Part shown: positions 7,599-16,407 of the stretch, piece after piece
Position numbering within the stretch: the first letter of the stretch is position 1
Layout: the number at the start of each line of letters is the position of its first letter
From: an uncultured Bacilli bacterium
GTDB taxonomy: Bacteria; Bacillota_I; Bacilli_A; RF39; UBA660
Reading direction: 5' to 3'
Length of the DNA stretch: 31,035 nucleotides
Assembly: GCA_910586865.1 (NCBI GenBank)
Contig: CAJUIY010000002.1
Location: 1 to 31,035 of the forward strand
Notes under the pieces: model-generated
The model's database searches: none
The model's input: the letters and a program-made list of their open reading frames with translations, nothing else
What the model was told of the DNA's origin: nothing
Program-made: the position numbers and the translations under genes

Positions 7599-10283
7599 AT
7601 GAGAAGAATAAAAATAAATAAAAAGGGGTTTACCTTAATAGAAATGCTAGGGGCGGTAGCAATATTAGGAATCATTGCTACAATAGGAATAGTATCGGTT
7701 TCTAAAGTCATTAAAAGTGCTCATAATAAGTTTGATAATACGCAATATGACTCTTTTATGCAGGCAGCAGAAACTTATTTTTCTGATAATAAGTCAAGAC
7801 TACCCTTAACACCAATGGATTGGAAAGAGATTACTTTACAAGAACTAATTAATAAGAAATATATTGAAAAGATGTTGGATTCGAATAAACAAGAATTTGA
7901 TTATGCAAGAAGTAAAGTAGTAGTAACTAGATTAGCTTCTGGTAAATATAAATATGAAGCCATTTTATATCGAAAAAAAGGAAGCCCAATCGGAAAAATA
8001 AGTAATAAAGTAACGAATCAAAATTCAAATATTACCTTTCGCCTTCGAGATAAAAATAAATATCATAAAGAAAATAAAACCTATTATGTAAGAGATTATC
8101 CAGTAGTAGATATTGGAATTAGTGATACGGATCAACTATCAGGATATCAATATATTATTTACCGAAATGGAAAACAATTTAAAAAGAGTGAGAATATCGA
8201 AATATCTGGGGGATTAAGTGTAAAAGAAGCAGTAACACTAGGAAAAGAATTTCCATTTGGAAAATATAGTATCAAGGTAGTAGCATATGATAAAAGTGGA
8301 AATAAAACAACAAATTCTACAGATAATAGTGGCTTAGGGGATGATGCATTTTCTATTTATATTGATCGAATCAAACCAAATTGTGCTATTCAGATTGATG
8401 GAAAAATAGGAGATAATGGATGGTATAAGGAAAAAGATATTTCCTTAACTTTAAAAGAAAGCGATAAAGAATCAGGCCTATTAAAACATGATATGCAAAC
8501 CAGTAAAAGTTTTACAAGCTTAGGAACACTAAATACATTAACTACACTAGTCAAAAAACAAAGTGATACGGGAGGTACTACATGGTATGCACATGTAGAA
8601 GATAAAGCAGGAAATGTATGTGAGACAGAAGTATCGGTAAAAGTAGATACCAAAAAACCTAGATGTGCTATTGTAACCAATACAACACCCCCAGAGCCGA
8701 TTGATAGTAGCAAATGGTATAATCTTTCTATGAAAGGAAAAATAGAACCAATTAAGATTAGTCGGGTTGATGAGGGACCAAGTGGAATTAGTAAATATAT
8801 TATTGATAGAGAGAATACTACACTAAAAGCTAACTATAAAAATTTAGAAAATCAAGAAGAAATAGAGACCTTAGAAGGAGAATATCATTACAATGGATAT
8901 GTAAGAGATATGGCAGGGAATGATATTGAATGTAGTGCATTATTAAGAAAAGATACAATACCTCCAGATTGTAATACAGCAGGAAGGCCAGTTATCTTTA
9001 ATGTAGGAAGTGGACCAGCTGGTTATAGCCCTTTGGTTACTTTCTCAACAACTATTCAAGATTCAACAGTGGTAAGAGCTAATTTATCTTTTATGGTGTT
9101 TGGTCATTCTTTAGGTGATGTTTGTAATGCTACTAGTAATGCTAGGTTTGAACCATTAACAGTAGGAAGGGTTTTGATGGCAGAGATGCAACCTTGTTTA
9201 GGATTTACAGGGGACGTTTTAGTTAGTTATGATTATTTTGATCGAGCAGGAAATGCCACCTTTTGTGAAACCGAAAGAGTTACTTTGGAGCCAGTTAAGA
9301 AAAGAGGTTGTACGGACCCATCTGCTTCTAACTATGATTCTACTGCAGAAGAAAACGATGGCAGTTGTTATTATCCTCCACCACCAGCTCCTCCAGAAGA
9401 ACCTGATCCAATTGAGCCGGAAGAACCAGAAGAGGAAGAGCCTGATCCGTCTGATCCAGAAGCTCTAAGCTGTAGTAAGGATATTGAAATAAGTTATAGT
9501 AATCTTAGTAGCACGGTGAATTTTAAAAATCATGACTGGACAAAAGGACCTATTAGTATCACTATAAAAATAAAAAATAAGGATAAAATAGATCATTGGG
9601 ATTGGTGGACAAATGAGTCAGGAAGGCTACCTAGTGAAGGAACAGGAGAATTCGATGGATGTTTGAATGGTTCTTCTTGTAATTATACGAATAACAGTTC
9701 TAACACTAGCGATGAAGAGAAAAAATATTCGGCAGAAGGAGTTCGAAAAGGGGTAATCATGTTATATGGTAAAGATGGTCAGACACCGAAAAAATGCCCT
9801 GCCAAAACTTATTATATTGATACATCACCACCTCAGATTGATGCAACCTGCAGATTTAATAATGCGGATGCTGGTTTTTCTTGTACTGGTGAGGACGGTC
9901 CCAAACATCTCTATCATGGTGTGTTTGTTCGTGTAAAGGATACCTATGTAGGAATTGATCCATCAGAGTATACATTAAAAGGATATCCTTCTAGTAGAAG
10001 CGGTGATAGTAGTACCAAAACAGATCGTTATTGTATATCTTCTGGTGGAAGCAAAGTAGATGAATATGATATGCTAAACTATAAATTATGTGATATTCTT
10101 GGCAATTGTGAAAGAGTATCAGTAGATGTAAGTACAGTGGGATATTTTGGTGGTATTACTTGTGAGGACATGAAGGATATGCATAAGTGTAGTAAGGTTA
10201 GTAATAGTAAATACAAATATAAATGTGACGATAATGGAACGAAAAAATGTTATGACAAAGATAGTCAACATGTCAGATGTTAA
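7599..10283 (+). CDS. Giant type IV pilin-like surface protein A (894 aa)
   Basis: Residues 1-9 are basic and are followed by G10/FTLIE, the prepilin peptidase site with Glu at +5, and a hydrophobic helix to about 38. This is a class III/type IV pilin N-terminus, but ordinary pilins have 120-200 aa. Residues 40-130 could be the pilin head. Then come repeated Ig-like modules (about 145-460), each marked by DxxxPxC, a W-Y pair and a closing AGN-x-C strand. A linker at about 565-620 holds one cysteine-bounded acidic module (GCTDPSASNYDST to NDGSC) and a Pro/Glu stretch. A WW-containing domain (EGVRKG) and a cysteine-rich end follow. No sorting signal or other anchor is visible; the N-terminal helix would hold it. 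The ribosome site is weak (GGGTGGT). The next gene is a paralogue. An adhesive fibre or tip role is inferred; no assembly genes are in the window. Confidence 0.85.
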   Translation: MRRIKINKKGFTLIEMLGAVAILGIIATIGIVSVSKVIKSAHNKFDNTQYDSFMQAAETYFSDNKSRLPLTPMDWKEITLQELINKKYIEKMLDSNKQEFDYARSKVVVTRLASGKYKYEAILYRKKGSPIGKISNKVTNQNSNITFRLRDKNKYHKENKTYYVRDYPVVDIGISDTDQLSGYQYIIYRNGKQFKKSENIEISGGLSVKEAVTLGKEFPFGKYSIKVVAYDKSGNKTTNSTDNSGLGDDAFSIYIDRIKPNCAIQIDGKIGDNGWYKEKDISLTLKESDKESGLLKHDMQTSKSFTSLGTLNTLTTLVKKQSDTGGTTWYAHVEDKAGNVCETEVSVKVDTKKPRCAIVTNTTPPEPIDSSKWYNLSMKGKIEPIKISRVDEGPSGISKYIIDRENTTLKANYKNLENQEEIETLEGEYHYNGYVRDMAGNDIECSALLRKDTIPPDCNTAGRPVIFNVGSGPAGYSPLVTFSTTIQDSTVVRANLSFMVFGHSLGDVCNATSNARFEPLTVGRVLMAEMQPCLGFTGDVLVSYDYFDRAGNATFCETERVTLEPVKKRGCTDPSASNYDSTAEENDGSCYYPPPPAPPEEPDPIEPEEPEEEEPDPSDPEALSCSKDIEISYSNLSSTVNFKNHDWTKGPISITIKIKNKDKIDHWDWWTNESGRLPSEGTGEFDGCLNGSSCNYTNNSSNTSDEEKKYSAEGVRKGVIMLYGKDGQTPKKCPAKTYYIDTSPPQIDATCRFNNADAGFSCTGEDGPKHLYHGVFVRVKDTYVGIDPSEYTLKGYPSSRSGDSSTKTDRYCISSGGSKVDEYDMLNYKLCDILGNCERVSVDVSTVGYFGGITCEDMKDMHKCSKVSNSKYKYKCDDNGTKKCYDKDSQHVRC
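7738..8362 (+). repeat. 625-bp block identical to 10587-11211 (copy A)
   Basis: Read side by side, the two paralogous genes are identical at every base here, including all silent positions. Differences resume at 7737 (A versus T) on the left and at 8363 (T versus C) on the right, where silent changes become frequent. The offset between copies is 2849 bp. Confidence 0.95.
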
Positions 10284-10343
10284 GAAATCAATTTAATTTC
10301 CTTCTAGAAATAATAGTGAATAAAAATTTGATATAAGAAATAT

Positions 10344-10376
10344 AGACTGTAAATAGAATATACCAACAGTCTTTTT
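10344..10376 (+). terminator. Terminator after giant pilin A
   Basis: AGACTGT (10344-10350) pairs with ACAGTCT (10366-10372) around a 15-nt loop, followed by a short T run. The long loop makes it moderate. Confidence 0.6.
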
Positions 10377-10397
10377 CTGCTTCATAAATTTTTCTAC

Positions 10398-10426
10398 TTG
10401 AAAAATAAAATAATAATTAGTATAAT
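10398..10426 (+). promoter_or_regulatory. SigA-type promoter of giant pilin B
   Basis: TTGAAA (10398-10403), 17 bp, TATAAT (10421-10426). The spacing is ideal, unlike that of the paralogue upstream, and the two promoter regions share no visible homology. Confidence 0.75.
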
Positions 10427-10453
10427 TTTATTTAGATAGAGTGGTGTAGGAAT

Positions 10454-13270
10454 ATGAAGAGAATCAATAAAAAGGGATTTACCTTAATAGAAATGCTAGG
10501 GGCGGTAGCAATATTAGGAATTATCGCAACGATAGGAATAGTATCGGTATCTAAAGTCATTAAAAGTGCTCATAATAAGTTTGATTATACGCAATATGAC
10601 TCTTTTATGCAGGCAGCAGAAACTTATTTTTCTGATAATAAGTCAAGACTACCCTTAACACCAATGGATTGGAAAGAGATTACTTTACAAGAACTAATTA
10701 ATAAGAAATATATTGAAAAGATGTTGGATTCGAATAAACAAGAATTTGATTATGCAAGAAGTAAAGTAGTAGTAACTAGATTAGCTTCTGGTAAATATAA
10801 ATATGAAGCCATTTTATATCGAAAAAAAGGAAGCCCAATCGGAAAAATAAGTAATAAAGTAACGAATCAAAATTCAAATATTACCTTTCGCCTTCGAGAT
10901 AAAAATAAATATCATAAAGAAAATAAAACCTATTATGTAAGAGATTATCCAGTAGTAGATATTGGAATTAGTGATACGGATCAACTATCAGGATATCAAT
11001 ATATTATTTACCGAAATGGAAAACAATTTAAAAAGAGTGAGAATATCGAAATATCTGGGGGATTAAGTGTAAAAGAAGCAGTAACACTAGGAAAAGAATT
11101 TCCATTTGGAAAATATAGTATCAAGGTAGTAGCATATGATAAAAGTGGAAATAAAACAACAAATTCTACAGATAATAGTGGCTTAGGGGATGATGCATTT
11201 TCTATTTATATCGATCGAATCAAACCAAATTGTGCCATTCAAATTGATGGAAAAATAGGAGATAATGGCTGGTATAAAGAAAAAGATATCTCCTTAACGT
11301 TAAAAGAAAGTGATAAAGAGTCAGGACTATTAAAACATGATATGCAAACAAGCAAGAATTTCCCAAATCTAGGAACACTAAATACGTTAACTACACTAGT
11401 GAAAAAACAAAGTGATACAGGAAGTACTACATGGTATGCACATGTAGAAGATAAAGCAGGAAATGTATGTGAAACAGAAGTAAATGTCAAAGTAGATACG
11501 AAAAAACCACGTTGTGAAGTGGTATCGAATTCATCGAGTGAGGCGATAAACACCAGTAAATGGTATAATAAATATACAGCTAATAAGATAGAACAATTAA
11601 AACTAAATCATAGTGATGAAGGACCAAGTGGAGTAAATAGACATATTCTAGAGATGAATACTTCTAATCTATCTACGACATATAAGAGTCATAATGATAA
11701 TGACTATATTAATACACAAGAAGGAGAACACAATTATAATGGGTATGTAAGAGATAATGCAGGAAATGATGTTAATTGTTCTACATTTATTAAAAAAGAT
11801 ACGATTGATCCAGAATGTCCAGCAACTTACTATGTACAATACTTTAGTTATAATATTCCAAATGTTTTTATTAGTCCAGATATTACTTTTACTTGGAAAA
11901 ATTTCTCTTATGATACAGTATATGCAGATGCCTATGTTCAAGAAGTTGGAACTCCATATAAATATGACTATGGAAGATTTCCTGGAGGATTTTATGGACA
12001 AGCAATTTATACGATTGCTGGCAAAGTTGGCTTTACAGGTTCTTATTCAACTGAAATTGTAGCATATGATCAGGCAGAGAATGATAAACACTGCTATGGA
12101 AGCCCTACAGAGCCTGCACAAGAACCAGAACCAGTCTTGCCAGAGAAATGTTCTCAAGAAGATGGCAAGTACTATGATGAATATAGTAATGAGGTATCCG
12201 AAGAAGAGTGGAGAGAATCTTGTTTTAAAGAAGAAGAAGAAGAAGATGATGATGAGCCTTTAACTTTTAAATGTACAAGTATCAGAAATCATTATTATGA
12301 TAAAGATGGAAATGAAGTTTCTGAGGAAGAATATATAAAGTCATGCAATATCAATGTGGATTTAAAATGTCCTAAAATTAACGATGGAAATGCAGATCCT
12401 TCAAAATGGGCCAATAAAACGGTAACCTTAACATTCTCTGGTTTTGGATCTGGTGTAAAAAAATACGAATGGTGGACTTCTAATGATGGTGGTGATCATT
12501 ACACATTAAAGAGTGATAATAATGACCCTGCAACCGTAAAAAGTAAAACTTTAGAGGCTGAGGGTATACGAAAAGGTAAATTAGTATTAATAGGAGGAGA
12601 TGGTAGTAAACAAGAATGTGAAACGTCTACTTATAAAATAGATAAGACAGCGCCAAAATGTAATGGTGTCTCTTATGATTCTCCAGGAGTTAGTGGTTGT
12701 ACTTTAGGGCTTGATAGTGGTATGAAATGGTATAAAGCATCTGGAGCAGTTGAAGTAACAGCAAAGTGTAAAGATGAGAATGGTGGAAGTGGATGCCAAT
12801 CAACAACAGACAATAGTCGAACTGTTACTTTTCATACAAGTAGTTCGGAGTATAGTGATTTCGAAGGAATTATTAATAAAGAAGTAACAATTCGAGATAA
12901 GGCGGGAAATACAAAGAGGTGTGGAGTCAGTCTAGCATTAGATAGAAAACCACCTAGAGTATCAAGTTGGGGACGTGCTAGAGGAAGTGCAGAATGTGGA
13001 CATCCACCAACTACTTTTCCACATGTTGTTTATCCTCATATTTCTGATGGTGGATCAGGGTATTTAAAAGGAAATTTTGTATGGATTGGAGGAAGTAATC
13101 CAAATGCAGGACCAGGTTCTAAGTCTGATGCAAAAGCAAGCAGTAGGGAATGTATTGGTTCTAGTACAGGTCTATCTTCTCAAAGAATAGAATATTTCTT
13201 AACCGATTGTGTAGGAAATAAAAGTGATCCAAAATCAAAAAAAGGCTTTGATTCCGTAAATACAGAATAA
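10454..13270 (+). CDS. Giant type IV pilin-like surface protein B (938 aa)
   Basis: This is a paralogue of the preceding gene. The N-terminus MKRINKKG/FTLIE has the prepilin cleavage site at G8/F9 and Glu at +5, then a membrane helix. Residues up to about 345 are almost the same as in protein A; the third Ig-like module is only partly similar, and the next region is unrelated (YFSYNIPNVFISPDITF). The linker (about 555-635) carries two copies of a cysteine-bounded acidic module, C-x5-YYD-x2-GNEVSEEE-x3-SC in outline, where A has a different one. After it comes the same WW/EGIRKG domain as in A, then further AGN-ending modules and a C-terminal part with no match in A. It has its own promoter and terminator. 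Likely a variable surface fibre or adhesin; the function is not proven by sequence. Confidence 0.85.
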   Translation: MKRINKKGFTLIEMLGAVAILGIIATIGIVSVSKVIKSAHNKFDYTQYDSFMQAAETYFSDNKSRLPLTPMDWKEITLQELINKKYIEKMLDSNKQEFDYARSKVVVTRLASGKYKYEAILYRKKGSPIGKISNKVTNQNSNITFRLRDKNKYHKENKTYYVRDYPVVDIGISDTDQLSGYQYIIYRNGKQFKKSENIEISGGLSVKEAVTLGKEFPFGKYSIKVVAYDKSGNKTTNSTDNSGLGDDAFSIYIDRIKPNCAIQIDGKIGDNGWYKEKDISLTLKESDKESGLLKHDMQTSKNFPNLGTLNTLTTLVKKQSDTGSTTWYAHVEDKAGNVCETEVNVKVDTKKPRCEVVSNSSSEAINTSKWYNKYTANKIEQLKLNHSDEGPSGVNRHILEMNTSNLSTTYKSHNDNDYINTQEGEHNYNGYVRDNAGNDVNCSTFIKKDTIDPECPATYYVQYFSYNIPNVFISPDITFTWKNFSYDTVYADAYVQEVGTPYKYDYGRFPGGFYGQAIYTIAGKVGFTGSYSTEIVAYDQAENDKHCYGSPTEPAQEPEPVLPEKCSQEDGKYYDEYSNEVSEEEWRESCFKEEEEEDDDEPLTFKCTSIRNHYYDKDGNEVSEEEYIKSCNINVDLKCPKINDGNADPSKWANKTVTLTFSGFGSGVKKYEWWTSNDGGDHYTLKSDNNDPATVKSKTLEAEGIRKGKLVLIGGDGSKQECETSTYKIDKTAPKCNGVSYDSPGVSGCTLGLDSGMKWYKASGAVEVTAKCKDENGGSGCQSTTDNSRTVTFHTSSSEYSDFEGIINKEVTIRDKAGNTKRCGVSLALDRKPPRVSSWGRARGSAECGHPPTTFPHVVYPHISDGGSGYLKGNFVWIGGSNPNAGPGSKSDAKASSRECIGSSTGLSSQRIEYFLTDCVGNKSDPKSKKGFDSVNTE
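10587..11211 (+). repeat. 625-bp block identical to 7738-8362 (copy B)
   Basis: This is the second copy of the identical block, coding for residues about 45-252 of protein B (pilin head, first Ig-like module). See copy A for boundaries. Confidence 0.95.
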
Positions 13271-13274
13271 TTAC

Positions 13275-13300
13275 TAAAAGGACTATAAAAAGTCCTTTTA
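13275..13300. terminator. Bidirectional terminator between giant pilin B and the flippase
   Basis: TAAAAGGACT (13275-13284) and AGTCCTTTTA (13291-13300) form a perfect 10-bp stem with a 6-nt loop. A- and T-rich flanks allow it to act on both converging genes. It overlaps the flippase stop codon (13298-13300). Confidence 0.75.
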
Positions 13301-14587
13301 ATATAAATATTTTTTAATCTTTTTAATGTTATAAAATGTTACTACTAAAATATGAATACAAGTAGATAAAATTAAACACCAAATTCCTATTTTAAGAAAA
13401 GCAAATAGAAATAAAGTCATACATCTAACAATTGTCCCATAAAGAGTTGCTTTCATATTATCTTTACTCTTCCCAATCGCATCCAAACAAAAAGATAGTG
13501 GAGCTTGAATATATTGAAAGATACAGAAAGGAGCAAGTACCATCATATAAGAGGCTCCTTTTGTAGTATCATAAACTAGTTTTAGAAAGAATTTAGGTTC
13601 TATCATCAAGATGATTGTTGTTGGAATACCAATTAACAAAGAAAAGAAAAGTGCTTGTTTTATTTTTCTTTTTACACCCCTAATATCATGGTGATAATAT
13701 AATTTCGTAACCGTTGGAAGTAGTGCTTGGGATATGGCTAAAGTAAAGAAAGAAGGAAGTAGTAAAAGAGGAATTACATATCCTGATATTACTCCATATT
13801 CACTAACGATATAATTATTAGAATACCCAACCAAAAGTAAAGTAGAAGTTAAAATAATAGGTTCTAAGAAGTACCCAATCGAACCAATTAACCTTCCAGT
13901 AGTGGTAGGAATAGAAATGTCTAGGGAGTCTTTGATATAAATTCTACTTGGCGTCAAATCTTCTCTTCTTATTTTTATATTTTTTGGTAAAAAGAAAATT
14001 AAAATAAGAGTTGATACTAATTCACTAATGACATTAATTAAAATTACATAACAGACTGCATATTTAATTCCTTTTTTGATAAAAAATGGCACACCACCTA
14101 TGATTAACAATAGTCGGATTATATCTTCCGAAACATTACTAATGACATGTGGTAACATCTTTTGTTTGCCAAAAAAATAACTTCTACAAATACTAGAAAG
14201 AGTCGTAAAAGGAATTACTAAACCTATCGCATAGATACCATATAAACATCTATTATCATGTAGTAAATTATTCGCTAATATTGGTGCAATAAAGAGAATA
14301 AGAATAATTAAAATGATATTGATTACTAAAGAAATTGGAATTAAGGAAAAAAATAGTCTTTTATTATTCTTACTATCTTCGGCAATTAATTTGGATAAGG
14401 CAGTAGGAAAACCAAATTGAGCTAAGGCAATAAATAAGGAGAAGGTTGGAAGAATTAACATATAAATTCCTAATCCTTCTACTCCCATTAGTCTTGACAT
14501 AAATATTTTGATAATCATTCCTAATAATTTCGTTAATAGACCGCCTATTAAAAGTATAATAGTTGATATAATAAATTTTTCTTTCAT
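13298..14587 (-). CDS. SpoVB/MurJ-type lipid-linked oligosaccharide flippase
   Basis: This is an integral membrane protein of 429 aa with about 12-14 hydrophobic helices. The N-terminus (IISTIILLIGGLLTKLLGMIIKI, then SRLMGVEGLGIY) is typical of the MOP superfamily's SpoVB/MurJ/Wzx branch. FPTALSKLIAE and the AISQALLPTVTK segment in the second half also fit it. These proteins move lipid-linked saccharides, such as lipid II or polymer repeats, across the membrane. Whether this one is the lipid II flippase or acts on another polymer cannot be told here. It is alone on the minus strand between two plus-strand genes. There is no Shine-Dalgarno before the start, and the start codon lies in a hairpin (see 14581-14604). 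Confidence 0.85.
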   Translation of the reverse strand: MKEKFIISTIILLIGGLLTKLLGMIIKIFMSRLMGVEGLGIYMLILPTFSLFIALAQFGFPTALSKLIAEDSKNNKRLFFSLIPISLVINIILIILILFIAPILANNLLHDNRCLYGIYAIGLVIPFTTLSSICRSYFFGKQKMLPHVISNVSEDIIRLLLIIGGVPFFIKKGIKYAVCYVILINVISELVSTLILIFFLPKNIKIRREDLTPSRIYIKDSLDISIPTTTGRLIGSIGYFLEPIILTSTLLLVGYSNNYIVSEYGVISGYVIPLLLLPSFFTLAISQALLPTVTKLYYHHDIRGVKRKIKQALFFSLLIGIPTTIILMIEPKFFLKLVYDTTKGASYMMVLAPFCIFQYIQAPLSFCLDAIGKSKDNMKATLYGTIVRCMTLFLFAFLKIGIWCLILSTCIHILVVTFYNIKKIKKYLY

Positions 14588-14604
14588 ACTAAAATGTATG
14601 AAAG
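14581..14604 (-). promoter_or_regulatory. Hairpin enclosing the flippase start codon
   Basis: CTTTCATAC (14581-14589) and GTATGAAAG (14596-14604) form a perfect 9-bp stem with a 6-nt loop. The ATG (minus strand, 14587-14585) lies in the stem, and the bases before it (ACATTTTAGT) hold no ribosome site. It could reduce translation, or be a DNA operator. Confidence 0.5.
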
Positions 14605-14691
14605 ATAAAAAAAAATATACCCAAATCAGATAATCTATGATATGATTAAATTAAGAAAAAAATACTACTTGTAAAAATTATGTCAAGGTAT

Positions 14692-14721
14692 TTCAAAACA
14701 TAGGGTTATGTATTTTATAAT
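14692..14721 (+). promoter_or_regulatory. Promoter of the acidic membrane-anchored protein
   Basis: TTCAAA (14692-14697), 18 bp, TATAAT (14716-14721). The -10 is perfect and the -35 is fair. Confidence 0.5.
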
Positions 14722-14760
14722 TGATATGGCTATGGTAGAATGAGTTGAGAGGTGAAAGAA

Positions 14761-15681
14761 GTGAATGAATTAATAGAGTTTTTAACATCAAAAGAGGTTT
14801 TCATTGTTATTTCTATTGCAATAGGAATACTAGTGCTTGGGACCTTATATTTTATAATAGAGAAGGTAGTAAGAAGTAAGAAATTAGAAGTAGTAGAAAA
14901 TCATATTGTAGTAGAAGAGATGGAAGAAGAAGAGATTCCTTTATTGGATAACATGATAACAGAACAGACACCAGTCGCTATAGAAATGACATCGGAAGAG
15001 AGCACTCCTGTTGTTGAGGAAGGAATCGAAAAAAAGGAAGAAAAGAAAGTAATCGAAGAAATTTATCAAGAAGTAAAAGAAGAAGTAAAAAAACAAGAAG
15101 AATTATCTTATACGGAGATTATTCCAAATAAAGAAGAAGCGAGAAAAGAATTAGAAAAAGTAACCGAGGATTTGATTAAGCAAGAAGAAAGTCAAAATAT
15201 TGAACTTACGAGGTTTGAAGCAGAACAAGAAGAAAATGCCATTATTAGTATGGATGAATTGCTTCAAAGAAGCGGGGTGCTATATCAAAAAAATGAGATT
15301 ACACAATATTTGGATGAAGGAAATGAACCAATTAGCTTAACAGATTTAGAAGCGAGAATGAGTCAAAGAAAAGAAGAAAGTAAAGCAGTAACAAAAGAAG
15401 AGAGAAAGAAGAAAGAAGCAGTAGTACCACCAGTGATTCCAATTGAGAAATTAGAAGAAGAACCAGTAAAAGTAGAGAAAGTGAACAAGGCTTATCAAGA
15501 AAATAATGTCTTTAAAAGTAGTCCTATCATTTCACCTATCTTTGGAATTGAAAAACAAGATGCAACTCCTACTAGTATGGAATTAGAAAATACAGCTAAT
15601 TATCCAAAATTTGATGAAGAGATGAAAAAGACAAATGAATTTTTAACCACATTGAAGGAATTACAAAAAAACTTAGAATAA
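14761..15681 (+). CDS. Membrane-anchored acidic coiled-coil protein, unknown function
   Basis: The start is probably GTG 14761, because GAGAGGTG ends about 6 bases earlier; an in-frame GTG at 14752 lies inside that ribosome site. The product has 306 aa. Residues about 12-36 form one membrane helix (EVFIVISIAIGILVLGTLYFII), followed by a basic KVVRSKK, so the long rest is cytoplasmic if the positive-inside rule holds. The body is very rich in Glu and Lys, with heptad-like coiled-coil stretches (about 80-170) and proline-valine linkers. Short conserved-looking motifs are ISMDELLQRSG near 165, and FKSSPIISPIFGIEK near 255, which looks like a linear binding peptide. The family is not recognised. 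An EzrA- or divisome-like scaffold is possible but unproved. Confidence 0.75.
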   Translation: MNELIEFLTSKEVFIVISIAIGILVLGTLYFIIEKVVRSKKLEVVENHIVVEEMEEEEIPLLDNMITEQTPVAIEMTSEESTPVVEEGIEKKEEKKVIEEIYQEVKEEVKKQEELSYTEIIPNKEEARKELEKVTEDLIKQEESQNIELTRFEAEQEENAIISMDELLQRSGVLYQKNEITQYLDEGNEPISLTDLEARMSQRKEESKAVTKEERKKKEAVVPPVIPIEKLEEEPVKVEKVNKAYQENNVFKSSPIISPIFGIEKQDATPTSMELENTANYPKFDEEMKKTNEFLTTLKELQKNLE

Positions 15682-15688
15682 AAAGGAG

Positions 15689-15715
15689 AAGTACTTCACA
15701 TAAAGTGCTTTTTTT
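15689..15715 (+). terminator. Intrinsic terminator before ylbD
   Basis: AAGTACTT (15689-15696) pairs with AAGTGCTT (15703-15710), one G-T pair, 6-nt loop, and runs into a tract of seven Ts. Confidence 0.75.
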
Positions 15716-15774
15716 ATTTTTTAAAAGTCTTACATAATTTCTAATTTATTACATATATTCTAATAGGTGGTTAT

Positions 15775-16134
15775 ATGTCTAAAGAATTATTTAAGCAGTT
15801 TGTAAGAAGAAATCCAGAACTAGGAAATAGTGTGATGGATAATAAGACTAGTTGGCAGAAATTATATGAACTATATGAAATGTATGGAGAAGAGAGTAGC
15901 ATTTGGGATAAATATATGGTAAGAAATTTAGTAACAACTCCAGCACCAGCTCATTCAGAGTCTACTTTTTCGGATCTTTTATCGATGATTAAAAATGTGG
16001 ATTTGGAATCCGTTCAAAAGGGAGTGAATAGTCTTCAAAAAACGATTGGACTATTACAAGATATTGGACTTGGTTCCTCGAGGAAAGAACCAGTATATGA
16101 ACCTAGACCACTTTATCAAAGATTTGATGATTAA
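15775..16134 (+). CDS. ylbD: YlbD-family protein
   Basis: A small soluble protein of 119 aa. The N-terminal FKQFVRRNPELGNSVMDNKTSWQKLYELYEMYGEESSIWDKY matches the YlbD (putative coat protein) family as I recall it: a helical start with the NPEL and SWQ-x-LYE-x-YGE features. The middle (MIKNVDLESVQKGVNSLQKTIGLLQDIG) is the second conserved stretch. In B. subtilis the order is ylbD-ylbE-ylbF-ylbG-rsmD, and the same order follows here, which backs the call. The family name suggests spore coat, but nothing else in the window speaks for sporulation, so its job here is open. AGGTGG precedes the start. The stop overlaps the next start (TAATG). Confidence 0.8.
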   Translation: MSKELFKQFVRRNPELGNSVMDNKTSWQKLYELYEMYGEESSIWDKYMVRNLVTTPAPAHSESTFSDLLSMIKNVDLESVQKGVNSLQKTIGLLQDIGLGSSRKEPVYEPRPLYQRFDD

Positions 16135-16355
16135 TGGATATTAGAACACAGATTATCATTCGAAGTAATCCCAATATTTATCGGTTTTTAAGAGAGGAAT
16201 CTTATTGGTATAAATATCTAAACAGAAATCCAAATAGCATAAGAGACTTGGAAAAATCAATGAAGAATAAGTACAAACTCACAACAGAAGATCGGTTAGA
16301 AAAGGTAGGAAATAGTATTTCACTACTTCATAGTTTTATGGATGTTTTAAAATAG
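16134..16355 (+). CDS. ylbE: YlbE-like small protein
   Basis: A 73-aa protein whose start overlaps the ylbD stop by one base, so translation is probably coupled. It holds RSNPNIYRFLREESYWYKYLNRNP, the signature of YlbE-like proteins (NP, then W-Y-x-LNR-P), and ends in a helical stretch (LEKVGNSISLLHSFMDVLK) similar to the end of YlbD's core. Its biochemical role is unknown in any organism I know of. The pairing with ylbD suggests that the two act together. Confidence 0.8.
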   Translation: MDIRTQIIIRSNPNIYRFLREESYWYKYLNRNPNSIRDLEKSMKNKYKLTTEDRLEKVGNSISLLHSFMDVLK

Positions 16356-16378
16356 AATAGGGTTTCTATTTTATTTTT
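16349..16378 (+). terminator. Terminator after ylbE
   Basis: AAAATAGAA (16349-16357) pairs with TTCTATTTT (16364-16372) around a 6-nt loop, followed by ATTTTT. It overlaps the ylbE stop. Confidence 0.65.
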
Positions 16379-16407
16379 GATGTGATAAAATAAGAGTGGT
16401 GATAAGA

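Noticed and set aside
8390..8713. Antisense frame in giant pilin A, also found in B (11239-11553)
   Set aside because: Its presence in both copies follows from their homology. There is no promoter or ribosome site.
7599..13270. Diversity-generating retroelement acting on the giant pilins
   Set aside because: No reverse transcriptase or template repeat is present, and the differences are not focused on adenines; gene conversion explains the pattern better.
15775..16355. Evidence of sporulation from YlbD (coat protein) and the SpoVB-like flippase
   Set aside because: Both families also occur in non-spore-formers; no sporulation sigma factor or stage gene is in the window.
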